This document shows positions 1 to 8,232 of a stretch of DNA of 64,000 nucleotides, piece by piece. The notes under the pieces were generated by a model. It was not told where the DNA came from and did not search any database. It saw only the letters and a list, made by a program, of their open reading frames with translations. The number at the start of each line of letters is the position of its first letter. The stretch's first letter is position 1. The position numbers and the translations under genes were made by a program. Origin of the DNA: JACTMZ01 sp044359955 (GTDB taxonomy: Bacteria > Verrucomicrobiota > Verrucomicrobiia > Chthoniobacterales > JACTMZ01); assembly GCA_044359955.1 (NCBI GenBank), contig JBIKLF010000003.1:1-64000 (forward strand), given 5' to 3'.

Positions 1-590
1 TGAAGGCGCCCGAGCGTCCCGTGCTCTTCACCAAGGGGATCAACACCGTGGCCGGCCCGGGGGATGCGATCGAAATCCCGGTGAAGGCCGCCAGCCATGA
101 GGTGGACTACGAGTGCGAGCTGGCCGTCGTCATCGGCAAGCCCTGCAAGAACGCCACCCCCGCCAACGCCCTCTCGTATGTTCTCGGCTACACCTGCGCC
201 AACGATGTCTCGGCGCGGGATTGGCAACTGAAATGGGGCGGGGGACAGTGGTGCCGCGGCAAGACTTTCGACACATTTTCCCCGCTGGGTCCGTGCCTGG
301 TTACTGCCGATGAAATCCCCGACCCGCAGACCTTGGGCATCCGCACGATCCTCAACGGCGAGAGAGTGCAGGATTGGAACACGGACGACATGATCTTCGG
401 TGTGGCCGAGATCATTGTCTTTCTCAGCAGGAGCAACACCTTGCCGCCCGGCACGGTTATTCTCACTGGCACGCCGCACGGCGTGGGCATGGCGGCCAAA
501 CCGCCGCGCTGGCTCAGGCCCGGCGACGTGGTGACCATCGAAATCGACCGGATCGGTGCGTTGACCAATCCCGTGGTCCTCGAGCCGTAA
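1..590 (+). CDS. Fumarylacetoacetate hydrolase (FAH) family protein, 5' truncated by the window edge
   Basis: The frame is open from the first bases (codons from position 3), so the true start lies upstream of the window. FAH-fold enzymes hydrolyse, hydrate or decarboxylate acylpyruvates and related diketo acids in aromatic or sugar-acid catabolism, using a Mg2+ or Mn2+ ion. Family landmarks visible are a metal-site block YECELAVVIGK, a second acidic block NDVSARDWQ, the substrate-loop block GKTFDTFSPLGP, and TGTPHGVGM near the C-terminus. About 195 residues of the usual 280-290 are present, covering the catalytic core. The exact substrate cannot be told from the sequence. The next gene, a glycoside hydrolase, is 214 bp away and need not be linked. 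Confidence 0.88.
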   Translation, partial: KAPERPVLFTKGINTVAGPGDAIEIPVKAASHEVDYECELAVVIGKPCKNATPANALSYVLGYTCANDVSARDWQLKWGGGQWCRGKTFDTFSPLGPCLVTADEIPDPQTLGIRTILNGERVQDWNTDDMIFGVAEIIVFLSRSNTLPPGTVILTGTPHGVGMAAKPPRWLRPGDVVTIEIDRIGALTNPVVLEP

Positions 591-599
591 ATCATGACA

Positions 600-725
600 A
601 ACACGGCATCCCGCGAAACACATCTTGTCTTAACAGCCCCGCGCGGCCACATCTGGAGACGCAAAACGATGGATGAGATCGCCCGCTGGATGGAGTACGG
701 CAATGGTCAGCACTCTGCTTCCCAT
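600..725 (+). pseudogene. Decayed copy of the alpha-CTD-like module found intact at 2339-2581
   Basis: A 34-bp block at 660-693 is identical to 2477-2510 inside the intact small gene downstream. Shorter matches on both sides, around 602-612 and 709-719, follow in the same order. In frame the block reads RKTMDEIARWM, but there is no start codon and the N-terminal helix is not readable. This is therefore a relic or partial duplication, not a gene. The two copies bracket the GH71/99-like gene. Confidence 0.6.
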
Positions 726-804
726 GGTCATGGCGGTGTGTAAAGGCGGGGGGATGACGGACATAATTCTGTTCCCGGCCCGGGGTGGTTTCTAGGATCT
801 TGTC

Positions 805-2322
805 ATGGTGCAACACAAGGACACGGACGATTTCGCGTGGGCCGCCCATGCTCCCGCCTGGAGGCCCAACTCGCTTGAGATCCCAGCCGGCTGCACCGCG
901 CGTGGCAAAGCCTGCCACATTCGACCGCAAAGCCCCCCGATTTTTGCGAGCCTGACGAGAATCGGGATCGCTGCGGGGCTCGTTCTGGGTTTGGCCGCAT
1001 CCATCGGCCGGTGCGGTGAGAGTCAGGAGCTTCAGGATGTTATTTCGCAAATGCGCCCGTATGCCGGCGCTCACCATCCCGGCGTTGACACCACCTCGCT
1101 CACGGGGAAGGTGATGTGCGGCTACCAAGGCTGGTTTGCCGCCGTAGGGGACGGATCGGGGCGGGGATGGATTCATTATGGGCGCGGCAGCGAGTTCGGC
1201 CCCGGCTATTGCACGATCGACCTTTGGCCGGACATGCACGAGACGGAGCCGGACGAAAGGTATCCCACACCGTTTAAACAGAGGGATGGCGAGGCAGCCG
1301 ATGTCTTCAGTTCCTACAATCCGAAAACAGTCCTGCGTCATTTTCAATGGATGAAAGAGCATGGCATCGACGGCGTCTTCCTGCAGCGCTTCGGTGCCGA
1401 CTTGCGACAACCCAAAGACTATCATCATCGCAACGTGGTCACGGCGAACGTCCAGGCTGGCGCCAACCGCTCCGGGCGGACCTGGGCCATGATGTATGAC
1501 CTCTCGGGCCTCGGCCCAGGCGAGATCGAAACGATCGTCATGGAGGACTGGAAGCGGCTCGTCAACAGGATGAACATCACCGCAGACCGCTCCTATCTGC
1601 ACCATGAAGGGAAGCCTTTGGTCGCGGTGTGGGGGGTGGGATTCAGCGACGGGAGAGGCTACACCCTTGCCGAGTGCGAGGAATTGGTGCGTTTCCTGAA
1701 GTCCGATCCGAAATACGGCGGCAACACGGTCATGGTCGGCGTGCCCACCTATTGGAGAACTCTTGACCGAGATGCGGTTCGGGAACGGGCGCTGCACAGG
1801 ATCATTTCCCTGGCGGACATTGTGAGTCCGTGGACGGTCGGAAGATACAACTCACCGGAGCAGGCAAGGCAGCATGCGAAAAGCGTTGTCAAACCCGACA
1901 TCGAATGGGCGCAGCGAAAATCCCTCGACTATCTCCCAGTGGTTTTTCCCGGTTTTAGCTGGCAGAACCTGCAGAAGGTTCAGGGCTGTGAAGCCAAGCT
2001 GGGGCAGATTCCCCGCCTGGGGGGAGAGTTCTTGTGGTCCCAAGCGGCGGCTTTCAAAGACGCGGGTGCACGGATGCTTTATGTGGCCATGTTCGATGAG
2101 TTGGATGAAGGCACCGCCATTTTCAAATGCACCAATGACCCGCCCGTCGGCGAGAGCAGGTTCCTCACCTTCGAGGGTCTTGCCAGCGATCACTACCTGT
2201 GGCTCACCGGGGAAATCGCAGGAGCCCTTCGCGCCAAGGGCAAAACAAAATGGGAACTCCCGGTGCGGGACGCGGAAAAACGGGCTGCATCCAACGGCAC
2301 CACCGCGGCGCATGACCCCTGA
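805..2322 (+). CDS. GH71/99-like glycoside hydrolase, secreted or lipid-anchored
   Basis: A 505-residue protein related to the GH71/GH99-like clan, which acts on alpha-mannan, alpha-glucan or other branched glycans. It should work outside the cytoplasm. A hydrophobic stretch at about residues 53-70 ends in GRCGES and looks like an export signal, but some 50 residues precede it, so the annotated ATG at 805 may be too early. The catalytic domain runs from LTGKVMCGYQGWF (about residue 98) to about 470. The motif FDELDEGT has two glutamates (E432, E435) in the E-x-x-E spacing of the GH99 catalytic pair. GH5 lies downstream, which suggests a polysaccharide-use locus. The substrate is unknown. Confidence 0.75.
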   Translation: MVQHKDTDDFAWAAHAPAWRPNSLEIPAGCTARGKACHIRPQSPPIFASLTRIGIAAGLVLGLAASIGRCGESQELQDVISQMRPYAGAHHPGVDTTSLTGKVMCGYQGWFAAVGDGSGRGWIHYGRGSEFGPGYCTIDLWPDMHETEPDERYPTPFKQRDGEAADVFSSYNPKTVLRHFQWMKEHGIDGVFLQRFGADLRQPKDYHHRNVVTANVQAGANRSGRTWAMMYDLSGLGPGEIETIVMEDWKRLVNRMNITADRSYLHHEGKPLVAVWGVGFSDGRGYTLAECEELVRFLKSDPKYGGNTVMVGVPTYWRTLDRDAVRERALHRIISLADIVSPWTVGRYNSPEQARQHAKSVVKPDIEWAQRKSLDYLPVVFPGFSWQNLQKVQGCEAKLGQIPRLGGEFLWSQAAAFKDAGARMLYVAMFDELDEGTAIFKCTNDPPVGESRFLTFEGLASDHYLWLTGEIAGALRAKGKTKWELPVRDAEKRAASNGTTAAHDP

Positions 2323-2338
2323 CGGCTTTGAAACAAAG

Positions 2339-2581
2339 ATGAAAAAGACAATCATGCAACTCAACTTCTTGTCCGCCCGCGCCGTCAATGTCTTGGGCCG
2401 CCACGGCATCCGCACCCGCGAGCAAGCCCGCCAAGCTAACGTGCTCGCGTTGCTCGCCGGCGAGCGCAACTCCGGGCGCAAAACGATGGATGAGATCGCC
2501 CGCTGGATGGGGGATGACGCTGGGAATCCCGCCGGTTCCAATGGTCAAAGCTCCGCAGGGCACGATCTGCACCATGTTTGA
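2339..2581 (+). CDS. Orphan RNA polymerase alpha C-terminal-domain-like microprotein
   Basis: An 80-residue protein whose residues 9-60 match the alpha-CTD fold: LSARAVNVL, then GIRT, then NSGRKTMDEI. In RpoA the equivalent Arg and Asn of the first helix, and the Gly-Arg-Lys after the turn, contact UP-element DNA and activators. All are kept here. There is no alpha N-terminal (assembly) domain, so the protein cannot join polymerase as a normal alpha subunit. It could bind DNA or compete for alpha-CTD partners, which is inference. The C-terminal 20 residues are low-complexity. It sits between the two glycoside hydrolase genes, and a decayed copy lies upstream at 600-725. Confidence 0.65.
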   Translation: MKKTIMQLNFLSARAVNVLGRHGIRTREQARQANVLALLAGERNSGRKTMDEIARWMGDDAGNPAGSNGQSSAGHDLHHV

Positions 2582-2599
2582 TAGAACAGAAAAACTGTG

Positions 2600-3739
2600 A
2601 TGATCCGAACGCTGATCGCCGCCACTGTCTTGGCCGCTTCCGGCTTTGCTGCCGCGGACTTGCCGCCGGTGCTCTCCAGCGACGGAAACGGCGGGTTGCG
2701 CAAGGATGGCAAACCTTTCCGCGCCATCGGGGTGAACTATTTTTCCTGTTTCTACCGGACCCTGCTGGATAGCGAGGACACGAGTTACGATCAGGGCTTC
2801 GAGGTCCTGGCCCGCGAGGGGATTCCTTTTGTGCGGTTTTCCGCCACGGCATTCTGGCCCAAGGAGATGGCGCTTTACCGCACCGACCGGGAGGAATATT
2901 TCCGGCGGTTCGATGCAGTGGTGGCCTCGGCCGAGAAACACGGCATCGGGCTGATCCCTTCGCTTTTCTGGTATTACGCCTGCGTGCCGGATCTGGTGGG
3001 CGAACCGATGGACCAGTGGGGCAATCCGGAAAGCAAGGTCCATGAGTGGATGCGAGAGTATGTGCGTGAGGTGGTGACGCGCTACCGTCATTCGCCCGCA
3101 ATCTGGGCGTGGGAGATGGGCAATGAATTCGGACTGCAAGCCTCGCTGCCCAATGCCGCCTCCCACCGCGCGCCCATCTGGGCGAATCTGGAGACCGCGA
3201 CCAGCCGCAGCGAGCGCGACGATCTGACCTTCGACATGCTGCGCGTGGCCTACATGGAGTTCGGCAAAGCGGTGAGGGAGCACGACCGGAAGCGCCTGAT
3301 TTTCACCGGGGACAGCCTGCCGCGGCCGGCCGCGTGGCACATGGAGAAGGAGGGGAGTTGGACGCCGGACAACGAGCGCCAGTTCCGCCACATGCTGCGC
3401 AGTCTCAATCCCGACCCGATCGACGCCATCAGCATCCATGCTTACGGCGAGGACATGGAGCGCATTGCATGGAGCGTGCAGGCGGCCAAGAGCATCAAGA
3501 AGCCGCTCTTCATCGGCGAGTTCGGCGTTCCCGGCACGGGCCCGGAGGTGGAGAAAGAATTCCGCCGCATGCTGCGAATCATCGAAGAGTCCAACGTCCC
3601 GCTGGCCGCGCTGTGGGTCTTCGACCTGCCCAGCCAGAATGCCGACTACAACATCACCGCCGACAACGAGCGTTCCTACCAACTCCGCGAAGTCGCCGCA
3701 GCCAACGCCCGTGTGCAAGGTGGTGCTTCCACGCGGTAG
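2600..3739 (+). CDS. Secreted GH5-type glycoside hydrolase (cellulase/mannanase superfamily)
   Basis: A 379-residue (beta/alpha)8 glycosidase. Residues 1-20 form a signal peptide (MIRTLIAAT.. ending AAADL), so it acts in the periplasm or outside. The acid/base is in WEMGNEF (E176, counting the ATG at 2600 as residue 1). The nucleophile is in PLFIGEFG (E307), the classic clan GH-A arrangement on strands 4 and 7. A GTG directly precedes the ATG, so the start could be 2597. Family 5 members cut beta-1,4-mannans, cellulose or related glycans, and the subfamily cannot be set by eye. The neighbouring GH71/99-like gene suggests shared use of a plant or algal polysaccharide. Confidence 0.82.
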   Translation: MIRTLIAATVLAASGFAAADLPPVLSSDGNGGLRKDGKPFRAIGVNYFSCFYRTLLDSEDTSYDQGFEVLAREGIPFVRFSATAFWPKEMALYRTDREEYFRRFDAVVASAEKHGIGLIPSLFWYYACVPDLVGEPMDQWGNPESKVHEWMREYVREVVTRYRHSPAIWAWEMGNEFGLQASLPNAASHRAPIWANLETATSRSERDDLTFDMLRVAYMEFGKAVREHDRKRLIFTGDSLPRPAAWHMEKEGSWTPDNERQFRHMLRSLNPDPIDAISIHAYGEDMERIAWSVQAAKSIKKPLFIGEFGVPGTGPEVEKEFRRMLRIIEESNVPLAALWVFDLPSQNADYNITADNERSYQLREVAAANARVQGGASTR

Positions 3740-3885
3740 CCGTAGGTTTCTCGCGCCTTGGGGGAACGATTTGCCACAAAGTGTGGCCAACACTGGGTAA
3801 AACTTGCCCGCTCGACTTTTCGCGCTCAACGCCCGCGAATCCAGTATTCATGTGGGTTCCCAAGGTATTTTCCACAAAACCAAGA

Positions 3886-3961
<76 letters not shown>

Positions 3962-4045
3962 TTTGGGAATCTTTCATTATGCCGCGCGTGGGGGCTTTGA
4001 CAAGCGCGCGGCCGCCTGCGCTTGCCGTCGGACAGGTGATCGGCG

Positions 4046-4300
4046 ATGGTTTACAGCTCTATGACCGTCTATATCAAAAGTTTTTGTCCTTGGTGCAAAG
4101 AGGCCCTCGCTTGGCTCGATCAGCATGGTTACCGCTACGAAGTGCGCGAAGTTCTCCAAGACCCCGAGGCGATGGCTCGCATGCGTGAGATTTCCGGCCA
4201 ATCGCTCACGCCGACCCTCGAAGTGGACGGCAAGGTGCTGGCCGATTTTGACACCGGGCAATTGTCCGCGTTTCTCGACGCGAACGGCCTCAAGCCATGA
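4046..4300 (+). CDS. Glutaredoxin-like thiol-disulfide oxidoreductase
   Basis: An 84-residue thioredoxin-fold protein with the dithiol active site CPWC (C14, C17) and the cis-proline motif TPT that closes the glutathione site. It would reduce disulfides or mixed glutathione disulfides in the cytoplasm. Met6 at 4061 (MTVYIKSFCPWC) is an equally good start, and no strong Shine-Dalgarno decides between them. It opens a four-gene operon: its stop overlaps the next start as ATGA, and the overlaps continue through deoC and the aldehyde dehydrogenase. Confidence 0.9.
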   Translation: MVYSSMTVYIKSFCPWCKEALAWLDQHGYRYEVREVLQDPEAMARMREISGQSLTPTLEVDGKVLADFDTGQLSAFLDANGLKP

Positions 4301-5112
4301 ACGAGCTGATGCTCTTTGTCGGTCTGGTCGTCCTCACCGCGGCGTTCTTCAGCTTTCCGCATCCGGTCCTCCGCCGGATCGGGATTCTCTCGCTCGGGGT
4401 CACCACGTTCGCCGCCGGCTACCTTGTCACCGGCAACCTTTGGATCGGCGCCGCCTGTGTCTCGGCGGTGCTTCTGCTCCCCTGGGTGGAAATTCTCCTC
4501 CGCGTGCGCAAGTTGCGTCTGCCGCTGCGCAAGCAATTGCATCAGTCCACCCCGCCTTCCCGCGAAATGTTCCCCGCGCTGGGTGAACTTTCCGATGACA
4601 TCGAGGCGGCCGGCTTCGAGCATGTGGCCGACTTGGGTTGGGAGATGGACGGCTACCGCCAGTTCCTCCGCCTCTTCGCCCACCCGCAAAAGCGCGAGGA
4701 AGCCGCCATCACTTACGTGGAGCAAAACCAACTCGGCTTTCATTTTGCCAGCGTGACCTCGCGCGGGGCGGATGGCGCGGTCTTCACCACGTGGAATTGT
4801 CCGGTCTCTTCCAGTCTGAAAACTCCGCCGACCGTCCACTTGCACCGCGTGGCAGGCGATGCGTCATTTGCCGCGATGGTCGAGGGGCATGGGAGTTTTC
4901 TGGTTGAGCGCGGGATGGAGGAGGGCTCACTCCAAGCGGTTGACCCGGATTCGGTGCGCGCCGCGGTCGAGCGCGACATGGAAACCCAGATGCAGCACAA
5001 CATCCACGAGGGTCTGCTCGAAGCGGCGGACGAGGGACACGGCCGCTACTCGTGGCGGGGCATGCTTTACTTGTGGTTCCAATTCTTGAGGGATATTTTC
5101 CGTTTCACGTGA
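4297..5112 (+). CDS. Conserved-looking membrane-anchored protein of unknown function
   Basis: A 271-residue protein that I do not recognise. The first 70 residues form two or three membrane helices (FVGLVVLTAAFF; then LSLGVTTFAAGYLVTGNLWIG; then ACVSAVLLLPWVEILL), followed by a basic stretch RVRKLRLPLRK that should face the cytoplasm. The remaining 190 residues form a soluble domain without catalytic motifs I can name. It ends with an aromatic tail WRGMLYLWFQFLRDIF that may be amphipathic. It overlaps the glutaredoxin by 4 bp and deoC by 4 bp, so it is certainly translated with them. A scaffold or sensor role at the membrane is possible but unsupported. Confidence 0.7.
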   Translation: MNELMLFVGLVVLTAAFFSFPHPVLRRIGILSLGVTTFAAGYLVTGNLWIGAACVSAVLLLPWVEILLRVRKLRLPLRKQLHQSTPPSREMFPALGELSDDIEAAGFEHVADLGWEMDGYRQFLRLFAHPQKREEAAITYVEQNQLGFHFASVTSRGADGAVFTTWNCPVSSSLKTPPTVHLHRVAGDASFAAMVEGHGSFLVERGMEEGSLQAVDPDSVRAAVERDMETQMQHNIHEGLLEAADEGHGRYSWRGMLYLWFQFLRDIFRFT

Positions 5113-6020
5113 ATGCCCTCTCCCCCGTGTCGAGGACGCCGTCCTTCGGACTCGTCGACCAGGTCATGGTCGAAGAACGCGCGGCCGCCTTCACCAAGCG
5201 GAGTATCAAGGCGGAGTCCAAGATGCAGGGCCTGCGGTTGGTTTTTTCCATGCTCGACCTCACCACTTTGGAGGGACGTGACACTCCGGGCAAGGTGATG
5301 ACCCTTTGCCACAAGGCCATGCACCCGGCGCCCGGGCGTTACGGGGTCGGGCCGGTCGCGGCGGTCTGCGTTTATCCGAATCTCGTCCCCGCGGCCAAAG
5401 CGTTCCTGCGCGGCTCAGCGGTCAAGGTCGCCGCGGTGGCCACCTACTTTCCCAGCGGTCAGTCCTCCTTGAAAACCAAGCTGGAAGACACGCGCGTGGC
5501 CCTCACGGCCGGGGCCGACGAGATCGACATGGTCATCGACCGCGCCGCGTTCCTGCGCGGCGAGTATGCCAAGGTGCATGACGAAATTGCCGCGGTGAAA
5601 CAGCTCTGTGGTGACGTCCATTTGAAGGTCATCCTCGAGACCGGCGAGTTGGTCACCTATGACAATGTCCGGGCGGCCAGCATGATCGCCATGCAGGCGG
5701 GGGGGGATTTCATCAAGACGTCGACGGGCAAGGTCAGTCCGGCCGCCACGCTCCCCGTCACTCTGGTCATGCTCGACGCGATCCGTGAATATTTCTTCGC
5801 CACCGGCCTCCGCATCGGCATGAAGCCGGCCGGCGGCATCCGCACAGCCAAGCAAGCGTTGCAATATCTGGTCATGGTCAACGAAACCCTGGGGGACGAC
5901 TGGCTGACCCCGGACCTGTTCCGTCTCGGGGCCAGCACCCTGGCCAATGACATCCTCCTGCAAATCGCCAAGGGTGTCGACGGGCGCTATCAAAGCGGCG
6001 ATTACTTCTCCCTGCCATGA
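5109..6020 (+). CDS. deoC: Deoxyribose-phosphate aldolase
   Basis: A class I aldolase that splits 2-deoxyribose 5-phosphate into glyceraldehyde 3-phosphate and acetaldehyde during deoxynucleoside breakdown. The Schiff-base lysine is in FIKTSTGK (K203), the second catalytic lysine is in GMKPAGGIRT (K238), and the aspartate is in GADEID. I chose the GTG at 5109 because it overlaps the previous stop as GTGA. An upstream in-frame ATG at 5052 would run far into the preceding gene. At 303 residues it is longer than the 259-residue E. coli enzyme, the extra length being an N-terminal extension. The next gene, an aldehyde dehydrogenase, could oxidise the acetaldehyde. Confidence 0.93.
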   Translation: MNALSPVSRTPSFGLVDQVMVEERAAAFTKRSIKAESKMQGLRLVFSMLDLTTLEGRDTPGKVMTLCHKAMHPAPGRYGVGPVAAVCVYPNLVPAAKAFLRGSAVKVAAVATYFPSGQSSLKTKLEDTRVALTAGADEIDMVIDRAAFLRGEYAKVHDEIAAVKQLCGDVHLKVILETGELVTYDNVRAASMIAMQAGGDFIKTSTGKVSPAATLPVTLVMLDAIREYFFATGLRIGMKPAGGIRTAKQALQYLVMVNETLGDDWLTPDLFRLGASTLANDILLQIAKGVDGRYQSGDYFSLP

Positions 6021-7558
6021 GCAAGAAAACCAAAAAACTCACCACCGGGGTGGCCCCCTTGGCCGCACCGGCCTCGCATGCCGTGGTCGTTCCGGTGCGC
6101 GACCGCCACCTGCGTTTCAACGAGCGCTGGAACTACTCGCCCGCCCCCGAGGTCCACACCGACCTCAAAATCCAACCGCGCTACGACCTCTTCATTGGCG
6201 GCAAATTCGTCAAGCCGACGTCCGGCAAATATTTCCCCTCGATCAATCCCGCCACCGAGCAGCAGCATGCCGAAATCGCGCGGGGGACGGCGGCCGACGT
6301 GGACAAGGCGGTCAGAGCCGCCCGCCGCGCTTACGAAAAAACCTGGGGCAAAATGTCCGGCCGCGAACGCGGCAAATACCTTTTCCGCATTGCCCGTCTC
6401 TTGCAGGAAAAGATGCGCGATCTGGCGGTCATCGAGTCCCTCGACGGCGGCAAAACCATCCGCGAGAGCCGCCATATCGACCTTCCGCTGGTTGCCGCGC
6501 ATTTCTTTTACCACGCGGGTTGGGCCGACAAACTCGACTACGCATTTCCCGGACGCAAACCGCAGCCGCTCGGCGTGGCCGGTCAGATCATCCCGTGGAA
6601 TTTCCCGCTGCTCATGGCCGCGTGGAAGTTGGCGCCTGCCCTGGCCTGCGGCAACACCTGCGTGCTCAAGCCGGCCGAGACGACGTCCGTCACGGCGATG
6701 CACCTGGCCGAAATCTTCGCCGAGGCCGATTTGCCCGAGGGCGTGGTCAATATTGTCACCGGTTTCGGCGAGGCCGGAGCGGCCATCGTCAATCATCCGG
6801 ACATCGACAAACTCGCCTTCACCGGCTCGACCGAGGTGGGCAAGATCATCGCCAAGTCGGTGGCCGGCACGCGGAAAAAGCTGACCCTTGAGTTGGGCGG
6901 CAAGGCGGCCAACATCATTTGCGAAGACGCCCCGATCGACCAAGCGGTCGAGGGCATCATCCAGGGCATCTACTTCAACCAAGGCCACGTTTGCTGTGCC
7001 GGTTCGCGTCTCTTCGTGCAGGAAGGTATTGTCGAACCGGTGATCCGCCGTCTGCGCGACCGGCTCCGCACCTTGCGGGTGGGCGACCCGCTGGACAAGA
7101 ACACCGACATCGGGGCGATCAACAGCCGCGAGCAGCTTGAGAAAATCAAGGAGATGGTGGCCAGCGGCAAAAAAGAAGGTGCCGAGTTGTTCCAGTCCGC
7201 GTGCAAGCTTCCCGCCAAGGGTTTTTTCTACGCGCCGAGCTTCTTCACCGGAGTGACCGATTCGCACCGCATTGCGCAGGAGGAAATTTTCGGCCCCGTT
7301 CTGAGTGTCATGACCTTCCGCACACCGGAAGAAGCTCTCGAGCGGGCCAACAACACGCCTTACGGGTTGAGTGCCGGGATCTGGACGGACAAAGGCAGCA
7401 AAGTTTTCAAGTTGGCCACAGAATTGCGCGCCGGCGTCGTCTGGGCCGAGACCTACAACAAGTTCGACCCCGCGAGTCCCTTTGGCGGCTACAAAGAAAG
7501 CGGTTTCGGCCGTGAGGGTGGGAAGCAGGGGTTGTTGGGGTATTTGAAAATGGAGTAG
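6017..7558 (+). CDS. NAD(P)-dependent aldehyde dehydrogenase
   Basis: A 513-residue ALDH superfamily member. It has the general base in LELGGK (E292), the catalytic cysteine in NQGHVCCAGSR (C326 by alignment to ALDH2 Cys302), the Rossmann-type block FTGSTEVGK and the hallmark EEIFGPVLSV. It begins inside the deoC stop (ATGA), so the two are translationally coupled. The simplest role is oxidising the acetaldehyde released by DeoC, but the class oxidises many aldehydes. About 50 residues before the ALDH fold form an N-terminal extension. It is the last gene before the repeat-rich gap. Confidence 0.92.
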   Translation: MSKKTKKLTTGVAPLAAPASHAVVVPVRDRHLRFNERWNYSPAPEVHTDLKIQPRYDLFIGGKFVKPTSGKYFPSINPATEQQHAEIARGTAADVDKAVRAARRAYEKTWGKMSGRERGKYLFRIARLLQEKMRDLAVIESLDGGKTIRESRHIDLPLVAAHFFYHAGWADKLDYAFPGRKPQPLGVAGQIIPWNFPLLMAAWKLAPALACGNTCVLKPAETTSVTAMHLAEIFAEADLPEGVVNIVTGFGEAGAAIVNHPDIDKLAFTGSTEVGKIIAKSVAGTRKKLTLELGGKAANIICEDAPIDQAVEGIIQGIYFNQGHVCCAGSRLFVQEGIVEPVIRRLRDRLRTLRVGDPLDKNTDIGAINSREQLEKIKEMVASGKKEGAELFQSACKLPAKGFFYAPSFFTGVTDSHRIAQEEIFGPVLSVMTFRTPEEALERANNTPYGLSAGIWTDKGSKVFKLATELRAGVVWAETYNKFDPASPFGGYKESGFGREGGKQGLLGYLKME

Positions 7559-7581
7559 GGGGAGAGGGGGGGAGAAGAGAG

Positions 7582-7892
7582 GGCGGAGGGTTGAACCGGA
7601 GGCCTGCGCAAGCAGGGCGGAGATAGCCCTTGGGCAAACTTGAAGGCTGAGTGAGGTTGTAGCGGCGGTCTGTGACCGCCGGAATATGGAGGAAGAGAAA
7701 AGAAAAAAAGGCGGAGGGCTGAACCGGAGGCCTGCGCAAGCAGGGCGGAGATAGCCCTTGGGCAAACTTGAAGGCTGAGTGAGGTTGTGGCGGCGGTCTG
7801 TGACCGCCGGAGCATGGAGAAAAAAAAGAGAGGGAGAGGGCGGAGGGTTGAACCGGAGGGCTGTGCAAGCAGGGCGGAGATGGTCCCTGAGC
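7582..7892. repeat. Tandem repeat of about 128 bp, two full copies and a partial third
   Basis: Copies start at 7582, 7710 and 7839 with near-identical text. Each contains a purine-rich lead, a segment about aacttgaaggctgagtgagg, and (in the two full copies) the hairpin motif gcggcggtctgtgaccgcc at about 7660 and 7790. Stop-free frames on the minus strand give only low-complexity proline- and arginine-rich text and are not genes. Purine tracts (GA runs) separate the copies. Confidence 0.9.
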
Positions 7893-7910
7893 CGTATCCA
7901 TGCAGTTGAA

Positions 7911-8123
7911 GACGTAATAAAAGCGCGGCTTGGCTCGGTTTGTCCAGGGGGCACGGCCGTCCCGGCCGTGTTGTTTGATGTTGTTTGATCGTGACGGGCG
8001 GGACGCCCGTGCCCCTTGGCCACGTGCCAACGCGCTCACCAAATAGTGAGTCAACTCTCGCCCAGGCGCGCCTCTATGGCAGCGCCGGAAAGGGCGGAAT
8101 GTTTTGCATGGTTACGGCTTAGG
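7911..8123. repeat. Composite intergenic repeat, copy A
   Basis: About 213 bp that recurs at 19728-20100. It contains two inverted halves of a long GC hairpin: ggggcacggccgtcccgg near 7948 and its near-complement ending ccgtgcccc at 8015. A block from about 8050 to 8123 then includes ctcgcccaggcgcgcct. Copy A lacks the 170-bp insertion present in copy B. It is REP/BIME-like by structure, and its function is unknown. Confidence 0.85.
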
Positions 8124-8159
8124 CAAACTTGAAAGCTGAGTGAGGGGCGGAGTCAGAGA

Positions 8160-8220
8160 AAGTGGCACGGGCATTGGCCCGTGAGGGGCGGTCGTCATCG
8201 GCAGGATGCCGATGCCACTT
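8160..8220. repeat. Paired-hairpin (REP-like) element
   Basis: The ends are perfectly complementary (aagtggca at 8160 and tgccactt at 8213-8220). Each arm also folds internally: gcacgggcattggcccgtg and catcggcaggatgccgatg. This is the same two-arm plan as 7948-8015, 19765-19822 and 20099-20164, but with different text. Confidence 0.7.
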
Positions 8221-8232
8221 TAAGATTCCGTA

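Noticed and set aside
592..1797. Long minus-strand open frame antisense to the GH71/99-like gene
   Set aside because: The text has no family resemblance, while the plus strand encodes a clear hydrolase over the same bases. High GC produces many such antisense frames.
3740..3885. tRNA-tail array at tRNA-Glu like those at tRNA-Gln and tRNA-Ser(CGA)
   Set aside because: The sequence on the 3' side of tRNA-Glu contains no second copy of its tail and no GGTCGCC hairpin. The same negative holds downstream of tRNA-Lys (51700-51765).
7407..8054. Proline/arginine-rich minus-strand proteins in the repeat gap
   Set aside because: They are translations of the 128-bp tandem repeat and its palindromes, with no start context or domain.
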